A DNA stretch of 64,000 bases from Tetracentron sinense (Eukaryota > Streptophyta > Magnoliopsida > Trochodendrales > Trochodendraceae). Below, piece after piece: positions 1-12,990 of this stretch; positions within the stretch are counted from its first letter, which is position 1; every line of letters begins with the position of its first letter. A program made the translations under genes and the position numbers. Location of the stretch: NCBI GenBank assembly GCA_015143295.1, contig CM026565.1:15126041-15190040 (forward strand). The letters run 5' to 3'. The notes below the pieces were generated by a model. The model searched no databases and was not told where the DNA came from. It saw only the letters and a list, made by a program, of their open reading frames with translations.

Positions 1-296
1 GTACAAACTACTAGCTAACAATAATAATAACAATAAGATAGCGTACATAATACAGTTCATCATTTCATTTCTAAAATCAGAGTGCGGAAGCAATAACAAA
101 TAACAAGTATAATCTTAAACATCATATTTAACTCATACCTAGGCTCATGCTTTAATTAAAACATATTTCACATTCCTTGTGATTCTTGTAAATTACACAC
201 ATTTTATGCTTCTTGTGGGTTCCTTATATGTCTCGTGAGTATCATGCGTATTTTCTTGTCTACTTGCTTGTGAAGTTTCTTGTTTGCCTGGGAACA

Positions 297-725
297 GATG
301 ATAATGCCCGTACCTGGTCTTAGTACATTATCACCCTTCCATTATTTCTTGATTCTTGCTTGGAGATAGATACTAGTACCCGTACCTGGTCTTAGTATAC
401 TAGTATCCTCTCATACTTGTTGGAAACAGATGTTAATGCCCGTACCTGGTCTTAGTACATTAACACCTTTTCATATTACCTTGGAAACATATACTAGTGC
501 CCGTACCTGGTCTTAGTACACTAACATACTTTCATATTATTCTTGTCTTGGAAACAGATACTAGTACCCGTACCTGATCTTAGTACACTAGTATCCTTTC
601 ATACTTGTCATTTTACTTGGAGACAGATGCTAGTACCCGTACCTGGTCTTAGTATACCAACATCCTCTCATACTTGTTTGGGAACAGATGTTAGTGTCCG
701 AACCTGGTCTTAGTACACTAACATC
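297..725 (-). repeat. LTR minisatellite of about seven hairpin units
   Basis: About seven units of roughly 55-70 bp share the core CCCGTACCTGGTCTTAGTA on the plus strand. The core is flanked by arms that are inverted copies of each other, for example GATACTAGTA with TACTAGTATC and GATGTTAGTG with CACTAACATC. The arm sequence differs between units, but pairing is largely kept. The same core occurs, inverted, in the solo LTR at 29186-29846. Confidence 0.85.
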
Positions 726-759
726 CTTCCATGCTTCGTGATTCTTACTCGTCATGTTT

Positions 760-955
760 TCTTGTGAGCCAGGTATGACATATCCAAGGGATATGCCCTA
801 CCCTTGACATTCATATCTGTTTAACTTGTGAGCCAGAGGCTAGCACCCGAACATCCCTGGGCTACCAACCTCCTTGATGTTTCATTTACTTGTGAGCCAG
901 AGACTAGCACCCTTTCACTTGGGCTACCAACCTCCTTGACATATCATTTTCTTAT
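760..955 (-). repeat. Second LTR hairpin repeat (GAGGTTGGTAGCCC type), 2-3 units
   Basis: Two clear units, and a degenerate first one, contain GTGAGCCAGAG, CTAGCACCC and GGGCTACCAACCTCC. They are the reverse complement of the repeat found four times in each LTR of the element at 51560-61339. The GGTTGGTAGCCC and GGGTGCTAGCC segments can pair. Confidence 0.75.
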
Positions 956-1830
956 TCTTGTTGTTTAATCTACTCATATAGAAAAAACCTCAGTTTATGC
1001 GTATGTGCTTGGTGTGTGTGGCTTTTGTGGCGATCATACTATCATAAATAAATCAAGGGATACACATTGCATTTTAATTATCTTTTTAATAATCAAGTTA
1101 ACATGAAACAATAAAGCATAATGTGACATTTCTTGCAATTACATAGGCATGAGGAGTTAAATGATAACATATAGAGCATTTGTTTTGAAATCGCCCTTTA
1201 AGGAAAGCTACACAAGTCATATTCTCAAATCCTCCATTTATTCTCGACATCCTCATTCATGCATTTTTTTTCTAAGCACCTAATGTGCAACACATTCATA
1301 GCCACATTATTCCAAGTTCTTGAAGTTCATAGGTTTCATCATACACATGGTGTGCGTTTATTATGAATACAATGCCCATCCACCATTTTCCATCACACAC
1401 ATCACACAATACGGCATCCAATCGCCTCCACATCCAACATTCCATACTTTATTCACAACTTAATTATCTTGTATAATTTAAGGCATTATTATTTTTAAAT
1501 GTAGAACCTTGGGTTTATACAAAACTCAAACCATTCTCAATTAAAGAAAACTAGGTTATTACTAGGGAAGTTAGTAGGGTGTACTAACCTTGAATAAGAG
1601 GAGAAAAACCTTGAAAAATGCCGTGGAGAACGTTGCCCTAGCTTGAAGAACGTGTTCCTCACGAGCTTTGCCTTGGATTTGAAGGATCCAAGCCTTTGGG
1701 GTGATCTTGGGTTTCCAAAGCCCTTGATTTGCTTCAAGATGATGCCCTAGGGTTAGAAGTCGTCTTCCTCTCCTCTACTCTCTCTTAAAATGCTGCCCTA
1801 AGGGTTTATGAAACCCTTAGGCTCGAGCAA

Positions 1831-1840
1831 GGCTTTATAG
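1831..1840 (-). promoter_or_regulatory. TATA-like box of the truncated LTR
   Basis: CTATAAAGCC on the minus strand, about 60 bp downstream of the palindrome array. This is the position where the related LTRs carry TATATATA or TATAAAT. Inferred from position and sequence only. Confidence 0.45.
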
Positions 1841-1901
1841 GCAAGGTGGAAATGCCCAAAAGACGAAAAAACCCTTAATAAAATTTCTGCAAAAACGCGA
1901 A

Positions 1902-2089
1902 GACCGAACGATCGGTGGTTATGACCAATCGATCGGTTGCCTACCGAGCGATCAGTGTTCTTGACCGAGCGACCGGTCAAAAACAATCTCTCTGGAAAAT
2001 TTTCTCATGCAAAAAAGTTAACCAGTCAATAGCTACCGATCGATTGGTTTTGGACCAATTGATCGCTACAATTGACCAAGCGATCGGTG
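1902..2089. repeat. Palindrome array (ACCGATCGATCGGT type) in LTR U3
   Basis: Seven or more variants of a 14-bp palindrome, including ACCGAACGATCGGT, ACCAATCGATCGGT, ACCGAGCGACCGGT and ACCGATCGATTGGT. Spacers are short. The array lies upstream of the TATA-like box in LTR orientation, at the same place as the arrays in the other LTRs of this window. Confidence 0.8.
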
Positions 2090-2300
2090 CTTTGCAGGTC
2101 TCAATTGTTTTGGCCATATCTTTCAACTCGTTCGTCGGATTCCGGCGATTCAACTTGTGTTGGATTCGTCTTTTGAAAATGAATATTTCTGGCATTTCGG
2201 AATCTTCAAATTCTTCTTTATTTATTAATTATATTACGTGAAAGACCAATTGGCTACGAGAACCCTATTCATTAAGTACGAAAAGTTTCGGGGTGCTACA

Positions 2301-2631
2301 TTACCAGCCTAAAGAATAAGTGTAACCTGATTTTTCAGCACACTTTCAGGGAGAATAACCAGATAGCAGATTTTCTATCCAAAGAAGCTGATAGGAATCA
2401 GGATAGTAAAATTTTCAGAGACATTAGGGAATGTCCGATGACTATTAAAGGATTGGTTCGCACAGACAAATCTAGTTTATTTAATATCGGAGTGTAAGAT
2501 GTTAGATTGGTAGGGGTTTGGGTTTTATGTCCCCCCCGTGCTTTGTATCCTTTTTCTTTTTTATTAATAAATAGGTAGGAGTCTGCCTAACCCCCGCCCC
2601 CTCCGGGTGCTTTAATTAAAAAAAAAAAAAA
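2301..2631 (+). mobile_element. LINE (L1-type) 3' end fragment
   Basis: This matches the LINE tail at 39125-39628. It has the same RNase H-like C-terminal coding remnant (reading approximately FQHTFRENNQIADFLSKEA), the same 3' UTR containing TTTTATGTCCCCCC and AATAAATAGGTAGG, and a terminal A tract at 2618-2631. It is 5'-truncated at the left, where the gypsy LTR is inserted. No reverse transcriptase remains. Confidence 0.75.
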
Positions 2632-2767
2632 GACTATACCATTTACCATATATATATACTAGCGGAATGCACGCGCGATGCACGTGAGTTTCCATTTCTA
2701 ATGTATGAAACAGAATTAGATCTGATGATGGGGTTGAAGAGCATGGATTGAATAAATTTGACATCTA

Positions 2768-3170
2768 ATAAATCAACATATTTAAAATTTTAATGACAAT
2801 TTGGTAGTGTAGAACCTAGTAAGAAGTAATGACTTTACATTAACAATATTATTTGGATTCCATAGTAAAAGAAGAGTATAAGGAACATAACGATGTCATT
2901 GATGTAAATGGATCCGTAATGCACACCTAAGAATTAAAGCTTAGTTTGAGTGAAGCTCATCCTACTTTTGGAGATACATCAACATATTTCAAAAAATTTA
3001 TGACAATTTGCTAGTGTAGAACCTAGGAAGAAGTAATGAGTTTACATCAATAATTTATTTGTATTCCGTACTAAAAGAAGAGTGTAACGAACATACCAAT
3101 GTCATTGATGTAAATGGCTCCGTAACGCAAACCCAAGAATTAAAGCTTAATTTGATTGAAGCCAATTGAA
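2768..3170 (+). repeat. Two-copy tandem repeat of about 210 bp inside the Helitron-like element
   Basis: 2768-2965 and 2978-3170 share long blocks such as TAGTGTAGAACCTAG, AAGAAGTAATGA, GTCATTGATGTAAATGG and GAATTAAAGCTTA in the same order. No coding potential is evident. Confidence 0.75.
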
Positions 3171-3976
3171 GTTTTGGATAAGGTCAATCCTATCCAATAA
3201 TATATGAGATTTTTAGTGCATAATATAAAAAGAAGAATAGAAATTTGTTTAATTAAGAACCTGATCTTAGCATTTGGAAATGATCAATACAAAATTAGAA
3301 GAGTTCTAAATAAAATAATAGTGCTAGGAGGTGAAATTAGGAGAAGGAAATTATGGAGATCATGAATACATATTTATCTATTAGAAGGGAGCAAAAAAGA
3401 TAATCATCACTTAACTGAAACTATCATCGAAGAAAAAACTTCGGCATCACCAAATATATAGACATTCGTCTGAAAGATGTGATCCCTGTAATAATTAACA
3501 CAATAAAAAAGGAATTAGTAAATATATTAAAATAAAATTATTTTTTTGGAACACACTATTAATAGTAAGGATATGATTTACCATAAAATATATCGTTAAG
3601 GTTATGGTGGGATACTTCAGTCGCATCACTTTTCGAGCTAACATTGTACAAAGCTCATTTGGCCATTGTGAATAAAAATAAGCTTGCCATTTTTTATTTT
3701 TAGCCAATCGTGTGAGGTCACTGATTATTTGGTCATGCACGTTTGAATGGTGGTTTAGTGACCTCATAATCTTCTCTCTCTCTTTCTTGAAACATTGCAT
3801 TGGTTTATCTGGAGTTGTTTCTCTATAGTGCAAACAATAAGAACATTAATATTTAATAAAAACTGTAAAAGAAAATGTATTCGTAAAAGATGTAATACCT
3901 TTCTCATGTAATAAAAACATCCTTATATACAGCATTTTTTGAGTCGAGCCAATGACCACAATAATCTCTTTGCACG

Positions 3977-4560
3977 GATTGAAACCCAAACTTAATTGTT
4001 AGTAGAACTCTAATTGAAACCCCCAATTTAATTGTTAGTAGAACCTTATTTGAAACCCCCAATTGTTAATTGTTAGTAGAACCCTAAAATAGCCAAAAGA
4101 AAGTTGAAATTGAACCAAGTAGCATTGAAACCCCCAATTTAATTGTTAATAGCACCCTAATTGAAACCCCCCCCCCCAATTGTTAATTGTTAGTAGAACC
4201 CTAAAATAGCCAAAAATTAATTGAAATTAAAAACACTAAATAACCCCATTAATGGGACTTTAAAAAAAAGAAAAGAGGAAACCCTAACCCTATTTGAAAC
4301 CCCCAATTGTTAATTGTTAGTAGAACCCTAAAATAGGCAAGAGAAAGTTGAAATTGAACCAAGTAGCATTGAAACCCCCAATTTAATTGTTAGTAGCACC
4401 CTTATTGAAACCCCCCAATTGTTAATTGTTAGTAGAACCCTAAAATAGCCCAAAATTAATTGAAATTAAAAACACTAAATAACCCCATTAATGGGACTTT
4501 AAAAAGAAGAAAAAATGAAACCCTAATTGTAATGGGATGTGAGATTGTAATTGAAACCCC
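3977..4560 (+). repeat. Tandem repeats with GAAACCCCCAATT and TTGTTAGTAGAACCCTAA
   Basis: A short motif, TTGAAACCCCCAATTTAATT plus TGTTAGTAG(A/C)ACCCTAA, recurs many times. It is organised in a longer unit of about 240 bp (compare 4079-4260 with 4320-4500). It includes one ACCCTAACCCTA stretch but no true telomere array. Confidence 0.8.
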
Positions 4561-5172
4561 CAATCGAAATTAAACAAATGAATTAAAACTAAAGATTAAA
4601 CATTATCTTTTCCAAAAGCAAACCGTAGAGAGTAAAATAGAGATTAGCTCCAACCCAAAACACAGATCAAGATATTGCAAAGTGATGAAACAATACCAAC
4701 CTGTTGATTCGCTTTGATCGTAGTTCCCAAACCGGATTCTCCGCGAGTTTCCAAACTGAAAAGGGTTTCAGCTATTTCCTGGCAACATGGATACGAAATG
4801 AAGCTTGGAAGCTTGAAGATCACCACGACAATAGGGAAACCGGAAAGTAGAGAGAGTGGGAGAGAAACCGTGAAAATCACCACAGCTACAGGGAAATCGG
4901 AAAGTAGAGAGAATGAGTCTAAGGGGAGAAAGGTAGAGAAACCCTATAGAGTGAGTCAGAGAGGAGAAAGGGGGAGAAACCGTGGAGAGAGTGAGTCGGA
5001 GAGGAGAAACCGAGACTTTTATCTAGTGGGTAATGAAAATTCTAATTATACCCTTAATTTAGATACTCCTAATATTTGTTAGTATAAATATAATAGGGTA
5101 AAACTGTCTTTAAAAATTCATCTACGCAATCTTCTGTTCTCCTATTATAATAGTAATAATAGTAAAGAAAGA

Positions 5173-5344
5173 TAAAAGAAGAAGAAAAGAAGAAGATAAA
5201 GATATAAAAAAAAAAAGCCAAACCGTACTCTAACTAAAGGATATTTTTACCTTTACATTCTCTCTGCTCTTTCTGAAACCCTCAAATGGCTTTGAAGAGA
5301 TGAAGAGATTTCAGCTAAGATAGCAGTTCAGAAAGCGATTTAAG
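5173..5344 (+). other. Presumed 5' flank of the CCT pseudogene
   Basis: A purine-rich and A-rich stretch (5173-5217) is followed by a pyrimidine-rich TTCTCTCTGCTCTTTCTG tract just before the first exon remnant. This fits a former 5' UTR. A TATA box cannot be assigned with confidence, and the Helitron-like element sits directly upstream. Confidence 0.35.
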
Positions 5345-7375
<2,031 letters not shown>

Positions 7376-7721
7376 GTATGTATAGATTTCCATGCTAAAA
7401 TAGTAATAATCTGTGTTTATATACTGTTGGTGGGTTCTTAAAAAATTGAGCACAGTGATGAATGCATAGCATGGAGAATTTTTTTTTACTCTATAGTTTC
7501 CCATGGTCTTTCTAGAGGACGGGTAGTTATAAATTAGATATTGTGATATGAATACTTTAAATGCATTTATGTCCATGTCATTCTCCCATTTGTGATTCAT
7601 TCATGCTAGGCTCCACAAGGTTCACATTGCATCTCAACAAGAGGGCCCACAAGAAGAATATGTTGTTGTCTTAGAATTGTAATATCGTTACTAAAAATGA
7701 TTTTTCATCTTAACATGGTTT

Positions 7722-8151
7722 TGTAGTAACCCTTGACCTTAAGCTTCTTGGAAATTAATTAGGTTTCATTAAGTTTTGAGTCATTAATTTTTTAAGAGTG
7801 TTGAGTGTTGACTTTTAATGGTATTCGTGAAGTTCTTTTAAGTGTACTGCATTTTCTAAGAAAGGTTGTTAGTTCAAGGATTCTTTTAAATTTTCCCATC
7901 TTGAGAATTCTATATGACCTTGGAAAAAGCTGGTCATATTTTCAAAGTGTCTTGAGTAATCCATAGGTTGTTGGAGTTATGATTATCTAGATTCAATGTA
8001 TGTAATCTCTATATAAGGCCCAGTAGGCAAGCTTGTAAAGACAAATGCTTGAGATCAATCTTAATGAAATTGTATTAGTAAGCTAAATCGAGCTTCTTTA
8101 GTTCCAACATGGATTATTGTTGTATGAGGATTCGAATAATGATCGACTACA
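7722..8151 (+). mobile_element. Short gypsy LTR (430 bp), 5' LTR of a deleted element
   Basis: It begins TGTAGTAACCCTTG and ends GATCGACTACA. Five bases later comes TGGTATTAGAGTAGG (8157-8171), a good initiator-methionine tRNA primer-binding site with C-to-T change. The short LTR and the integrase remnant downstream resemble Reina-type chromoviruses. The clade is an inference. Confidence 0.7.
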
Positions 8152-8156
8152 TTATC

Positions 8157-8171
8157 TGGTATTAGAGTAGG
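8157..8171 (+). other. Primer-binding site (initiator Met tRNA type)
   Basis: TGGTATTAGAGTAGG, five bases after the LTR end. The family consensus is TGGTATCAGAGC. Confidence 0.65.
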
Positions 8172-8997
8172 TCATGCGCATTCTTCTGAGGATTTAGAAT
8201 GCCTCCACGAAGAGATGGGATTGTCGTGGAGACAGATAGGTTGGATCATCTCAAACTATCCATATTAAGCATGGAGTGCCAAACTTTGAAAGGACATTCT
8301 CAGAACATTGGATTATATATTCCATTACCAGTGCCCAAAGCTCCTTGGGAAGATATCTGTAACGACCCGGAATTTTAATATAATAAAATTATGTGTTTAT
8401 GGGTCCTTAATGGAGGTTAATTAGTTAATTATTTGTTAAATTAAGAAAAAGTGGATTTTGCTCAGGATTGAAGTGCACCGAGGAAATCTCAGTATCTTTT
8501 GGTGAAAATCACACACAGTATGCCGGTCGATTGCCGGGACACACCCCTATCGTATCGGTTCCGTCGGGTATCATTTCGCGGGACCGCGGGGCCATAATGT
8601 GTGATAAAATTGAGAAAAACGGGAAATTGCCATATTTTCAGGAATTAAGTGGGACCCAATGTCTGTTAGAGATCCTAATAGAAATCCGTGCGGTTGGCAC
8701 TAATGCGTGTCGGTCGGTCGTGGGGACTAATGTCTATCGTCTCGGCAGTTAGTTATCTCAAACGAAGAAACGGCGGCCTGTTTTGTGTTCGAAATCAGGA
8801 AATTAGTGGGTTTTACAGTTTTCGTCCAAACTTACTTTTGACTGTCAAAACTCAGTATTTTTCCCTGAAATTTTTACAGCAGGTGTCGGACTGTCCCAAG
8901 TTCAGTCACTTGAAGTTTCGTCATAATCGGGCATCATGAAGTAGGGTTTCAAAGGCCGTATACGCGAGAAAATACGGAATAATAGTCAAATGGTCAA

Positions 8998-9050
8998 CCC
9001 GTTGACTTGGTCAACGGGACCATTAATGGTGGACATGTGCATGGCACATG
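8998..9050 (+). promoter_or_regulatory. Two palindromes (W-box type and CATGTG type) upstream of TATA
   Basis: CCCGTTGAC and GTCAACGGG face each other across TTG at 8998-9018. CATGTGC and GCACATG face each other across ATG at 9034-9050. TTGAC is the core of the WRKY W-box and CACATG is an E-box-type site. The sister LTR keeps both palindromes at the same place with altered arms (see 16983-17042). Confidence 0.6.
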
Positions 9051-9060
9051 ACCCTTGAAT

Positions 9061-9068
9061 TATAAATA
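9061..9068 (+). promoter_or_regulatory. TATA box of solo LTR J
   Basis: TATAAATA, 10 bp after the CATGTG palindrome. The sister LTR has TATATAAAT at the equivalent place. Confidence 0.6.
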
Positions 9069-9854
9069 GGGGGCAACCCCTTTTATTCTCACGGTTTGCA
9101 ACAGTGGGGGAGGTTCTACCACAGCATGTTTTAGAGAGAGAAAGTGAGGAGAGAGAAAGGGAAAGGGAGGTCCCCTTGGGGTTTTTCGACGTCCCCGACC
9201 CATTGGCGGCGTCTGATTTTCTCTCCAGCGTCTCGTTTGGCTGTAGAGAGAGAAAAAGGTGGAGAGAGAAAGTTGCATGCGCTCTACCTTGGGGTTGATC
9301 ATCCTTCCGAGCGTGTTGGCGGTGTCCGTTTCGGCCCTAGACGCCTCGAAGTGCGTGAAAGAGGTAAAAACCTCTTCTATCTCTTTTATTTTCCCTGTTA
9401 TTTGCTATATTCTTTATGTGAAATGTATGTGTGTTGATGGAAAAGGGTCAGAAACCCCGTGGATGTGTTATGGGAAGGTGGTTGTGCGTGGAAAATGAGT
9501 AGAGGGGTGTAGCCCTCGGTCTCGGGTCTCAAAACCCTGGATTTAGACTCATTGTGTAAAAGATGTGGATAGAAAAGGGGTCAGATACCCCTATGTGATG
9601 TGATTTTATGTGGACCGTCGGGAAGCCTAGATCGGGTCCCGGGTAAATTATATCGTTACCGTGGGGTGTCAAAAAGTTGTTTTGCAGGTCGTATAAGGCT
9701 ATGGACATATCCATTAGCCTGGAAACATTCCCTAACAGGATGGTGTGTTACTGGATGTGGTTTACGGGCGTGAGGCCCAACTGTTTCAGTTAATCAAGCA
9801 AGGCTTGGATTAACCGGGGTTACTCGGTGGTTAGAAAACCTAACCAGGGTTAAA

Positions 9855-10560
9855 GTGTAATCCTCCGTGACTGATAGTCGGGAGTGGGTGGATTATTATC
9901 CATAGATCCTCTTTGATTAGGTCAGGAGTGGTGATGTCGTATAGTCCTCTATGACTGATATTCGGGAGTGGGTGGAATAATATCCATAGATCCTCTTTGG
10001 CGAGGTATGTGACTGATCGTCGGGAGTGGATAGAATAATGTCCATGGATCCTCTTTGGCGAGGTACGTGACTGATCGTCGGGAGTGAGTGGAATAGATCC
10101 TCTTTGGCGAGGTACGTGACTGATCGTCGGGAGTGGATGAAATAATGTCCATGGATCCTCTTTGGCGAGGTACGTGACTAATCGTCGGGAGTGGGTGGAG
10201 TGTTATCCATAGATCCTCTTTGGCTAGGTCTGGAATGGTGGTGTTATGTAATCCTCTGTGACTGATAGTCGGGAGTGGGTGGATTTAATATCCATAGATC
10301 CTCTTTGGCTAGGTCTGGAGTGGTGAGTTATGTTAGTCCTCTGTGACTGATAATCGGGAGTGGGCGGATGTGATATCCATAGATCCTCTTTGGCTAGGCC
10401 TAGAGTGGTGAGATATGTTAATCCTCTGTGACTGATAGTCGGGAGTGGGTGGATTTGATATCCATAGATCCTCTTTGGCTAGGTCTGGAGTGGTGAGTTA
10501 TGTTAGCCCTCCGTGATTGATAGTCGGGAGTGGGTGAATGTGATATCCTCTTTGACTAGG
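9855..10560 (+). repeat. LTR minisatellite, about ten units of 60-85 bp
   Basis: Units carry GACTGAT(A/C)GTCGGGAG, TGG(A/T)(A/T)...ATCCAT and GATCCTCTTTGGC(G/T)AGG. GACT-GAT-AGTC, extended by CTCC and GGAG, can form a hairpin, as can TGGAT...ATCCA. The unit sequence is unlike the minisatellites of other LTR families but lies in the same part of the LTR. Confidence 0.85.
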
Positions 10561-11748
10561 TCAGGGAAGGCGATGGGTGTACTATTTGAAAGAGATGTCG
10601 TGAGGACAAGGTTTTCACTGTGGCCGAGTCAGATAGTTGTATGATCTTGTATTGAGTCTAAAGGCTCAAGATATGATTTGAATGGGCATAAGCCTGATCG
10701 ATTGATAGCTGAGTCTGTGAACTCAGGGATAGAAGTTGTATGCGGATAAAGGCCTGGTCGATCGAATCTGTGGACTCAAGAATAGAGAGTGAGCGGTTAT
10801 TTGGAATTGGTAACCTGGTGTTGTGAATATAATTGATATTGGAGGAATTTGGCAATGGAAAATATCTGGAGGTTGGGAACCTCGGTTAAAGTGAAATAAC
10901 TCTGGGTGACCTCGGGTCACGATTTATCTTTAATTATTTACTATTGTAATATGGAAATTGAGCGATATTATTATGTTATTCTGATATGTATTACTATGTG
11001 GAAAATAGCCTAGATGGATTGTGGATTTTACTGGGCTTTATGGCTCACTCCTCTCATTTGATGTTTCAGATTCTGAAGCAGGTAGTTTGATAGAGTCTAG
11101 AGAGTGTTCCGACGCAGTTGTGGCGCCAAAAGTAAAGGCTATTGTAGCCAGTGAGGTAACGTATTTGCTTATGATGGGTTATTGTGATGACCAGTTGTTA
11201 TTGCTTATGTAAATTCATAAGAAAAGTTGAAAAATTCCCGCATTTTCGCGGGTAAAGTCTTCAGCATGTGTGGTTATGACGAACGAGCACGCATCTCGGA
11301 ATTTGTTTCCCTAGGCGCGGGTTCGGGGCGTCACAATACCAGCATGACCTTTGTCTTAGGATTGCCTCGTACGCAAGGTGTGGTTGATTGCATATTGGTG
11401 GTAGTGGATAAATTTTCCAATATGGTCCATTTTATTCCATGCCACAAGAGCTTCGATGCTTCACATCTTATACACTTGTTTTTCGAAGAAGTGGTACACC
11501 TTCATGGCTTACCAAGGACTATTACATCTTACCAAAACATTGAGTTTGTTGTGCACTTTTGGCATACTTTAGGGAAGCAGATGGGAGCTATATTTCGGTT
11601 TTCTAGTGCCTATCACCCCAAACTGATGTTATAAGGTATAGTTTCAAATGAAATTCTGCTAACTGTGGTTGAGGAGCAATGGTGATATTACTTGATTCCA
11701 TGAGCATCCAAGTGAAGAACGCCCCTAAAAGTAATTGTGCCTATAGTA

Positions 11749-12990
11749 CTGATGTAGCCATTGAAGCAATGGCCTAATTACTTGAGGATCTACCTTAAAT
11801 AACAATTTTCAAAATTCTGATACTTTCACCACTAATCAAGGGTAAAAATTAGGGTTTAAGGGTATTGGACAAGGTAAGGGTACTAATGTAGCCATTGAAG
11901 CAATGGCCTAATTACTTGAGGACCTACCTTAAATAACAATTTTCGAAATTCGGATACTTTCAGTTTCACCACTAATCAAGGGTAACATTTAGGTTTCAAG
12001 GGTATTGGACAAGGTAAGGGTAATGGGTAAAAGGTCTAGGTCAGTCTCTAGGGTTTAGAAATAAGTTTAGGGTTCAACGTAGGCGTTGCCGTGTCGGATT
12101 GGTGAAATGACTAATCTGTTTTTTCAGAAATTTATAGGGACCAATATTTAAATATTAAGAATTATTAAAAAAGCTGTAAAATCAATCTAGGGTTTAGGAT
12201 AATCTTCATGAGGGTTTTAAATATCAAATTAGGTTGATCAGATAAGGTAATCAAAATCTAAATGAATCAAAAAGGTAAAGTTCAAAATCTTGTTTTTTAA
12301 AAAGCAGAATCCGAACAGATATAAAAATTTCCAAACTAATTAGAAAAGGGTTAAAACTCCAAACCTAAAGTGGATATAGGTTCCTGATGGAACGGTTGGA
12401 CTTAGGAGCTAGGAGTGTTGCAACAGCCTTGGGGTTGATGTCTTCTTCTCCACGTTTTGACCAACGCTAGCTAATTCTTCAAGCTACAATCAGTAAACAG
12501 TAATAAAGCTAATGGAAATTGATCAAAATAACTGAACTCAGCAATCAACAGCTAATAAACTCAATAAGATCTCTTTTTATTCAAGTCTCAACTCAACATA
12601 ACAATAGCATAAGTACAAGGCTTTTTATAGAGCCTTAGACAACTCTTAATTAGACTAAGTATGCAACAGAAACTCTTAACTATCTGAAAGTGACTCATAT
12701 TCTCTTTAAGCAACAAGAGAAGAGAATTAAAGCAGACAACTCTTAATTAGACTCTTAACTATGAAGTAGAAACTCCTATGTATCTGAAAGGGACTCATAT
12801 TCTCTTTAAGCAAAAATAGAAGAGAAGTAAAAGAAAGCTAACATATTCCTTATAAAATAGAAGACTCTCTAACACTCCTAATCAATTAGGAAAATAACCC
12901 CATTTTGCCAAAATTGTCCTAGTATGGGGTTATTGGGCTGATTTGGGCTAGAAGGAAACCCTCCTAATGCCAATCGTATGGCCCTAAGGT
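11749..12990 (-). repeat. Left arm of a large inverted repeat
   Basis: Its reverse complement aligns block by block with 20400-23080. Shared blocks include CTACATCAG at the outer end, CCTCAAGT(A/G)ATTAG, GCTTTATAAAAGCC-like sequence, TTGCTGATTGCTGA-like sequence, and TAGCTCCTAA followed by CC(G/T)TTCCATC. The outer 130 bp is itself duplicated (11749-11882 and 11883-12020). The outer ends agree, but flanking bases do not form a clear target duplication. It could be the long terminal repeats of a DNA transposon or two oppositely inserted copies of one repeat. No protein-coding sequence was recognised. Confidence 0.6.

Larger units (their letters stand above)
1..2300 (-). mobile_element. Ty3/gypsy (Tekay-like) LTR, truncated by the window edge
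   Basis: Read on the minus strand, this starts at 2300 with TGTAGCACCCCGAAAC, the same start as the LTRs at 51560 and 59009. It then shows the same ordered blocks: a block reading ACACAAGTTGAATCG in its relatives, a palindrome array, a TATA-like box, and hairpin minisatellites, up to the GCTAGTAG block at the left edge. By comparison with the complete LTRs, roughly 450 bp of its 3' end lies outside the window. The sequence to the right of 2300 is LINE sequence, not a polypurine tract, so this is either the 5' LTR of a minus-strand element or a solo LTR. It landed inside the LINE fragment that follows. Confidence 0.85.
2659..5172 (-). mobile_element. Helitron-like non-autonomous element
   Basis: On the minus strand the proposed 5' end is TCTTTCTTTACTATTATTAC, preceded by A. 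The proposed 3' end is CTAG followed by T, with a CGTGC-ATC-GCGCG hairpin (one wobble pair) ending nine bases before it. These match plant Helitron ends (TC start, hairpin then CTRR, insertion between A and T). No Rep/helicase gene is present. The interior is tandem repeats and a small unknown reading frame (3495-3833, minus, 112 codons). The boundaries rest on motif matching and have no second copy in the window to confirm them. Confidence 0.6.
8358..11335 (+). mobile_element. Solo LTR (gypsy, Tekay-like), family J
   Basis: The LTR starts TGTAACGACCCGG and ends GGGGCGTCACA. It is flanked by ATATC (8353-8357) and ATACC (11336-11340), a 5-bp target duplication with one change. The integrase gene it interrupts reads through across the junction. 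It shares its layout and much sequence with the solo LTR at 16336-19767. No internal region is present, so it formed by LTR-LTR recombination. Contents in order: paired palindromes, TATA box, purine-rich leader, minisatellite, and a GGGCTTTATGGCTC hairpin at 11033-11046. Confidence 0.9.
8172..11690 (+). pseudogene. Gypsy integrase remnant, internally deleted and split by a solo LTR
   Basis: After the primer-binding site there is a short gag-like start (MPPRRDG at about 8200). The sequence then jumps to the pre-integrase spacer (GHSQNIGLYIPLPVPKAPWE, about 8292-8357). The integrase core resumes after the solo LTR at 11336: FVLGLPRTQGVVDCILVVVD, then VHLHGLPRTIT and FSSAYHP. The core DDE aspartate of the usual TSDRD motif is lost (reads TSYQN). 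Reverse transcriptase and RNase H are missing, so the element was deleted before the LTR at 8358-11335 landed in it. Confidence 0.75.

Noticed and set aside
4270-4300. ACCCTAACCCTA stretch suggesting telomere sequence
   Set aside because: Only about two units within an unrelated tandem repeat; no telomeric array.
4714-5082. 122-codon open frame, plus strand, rich in Arg, Glu and Ser
   Set aside because: It arises from purine-rich repeats (GGGAGAAACCG, GTAGAGAGAGTG) within the Helitron-like element; no recognisable domain and no splice or family context.
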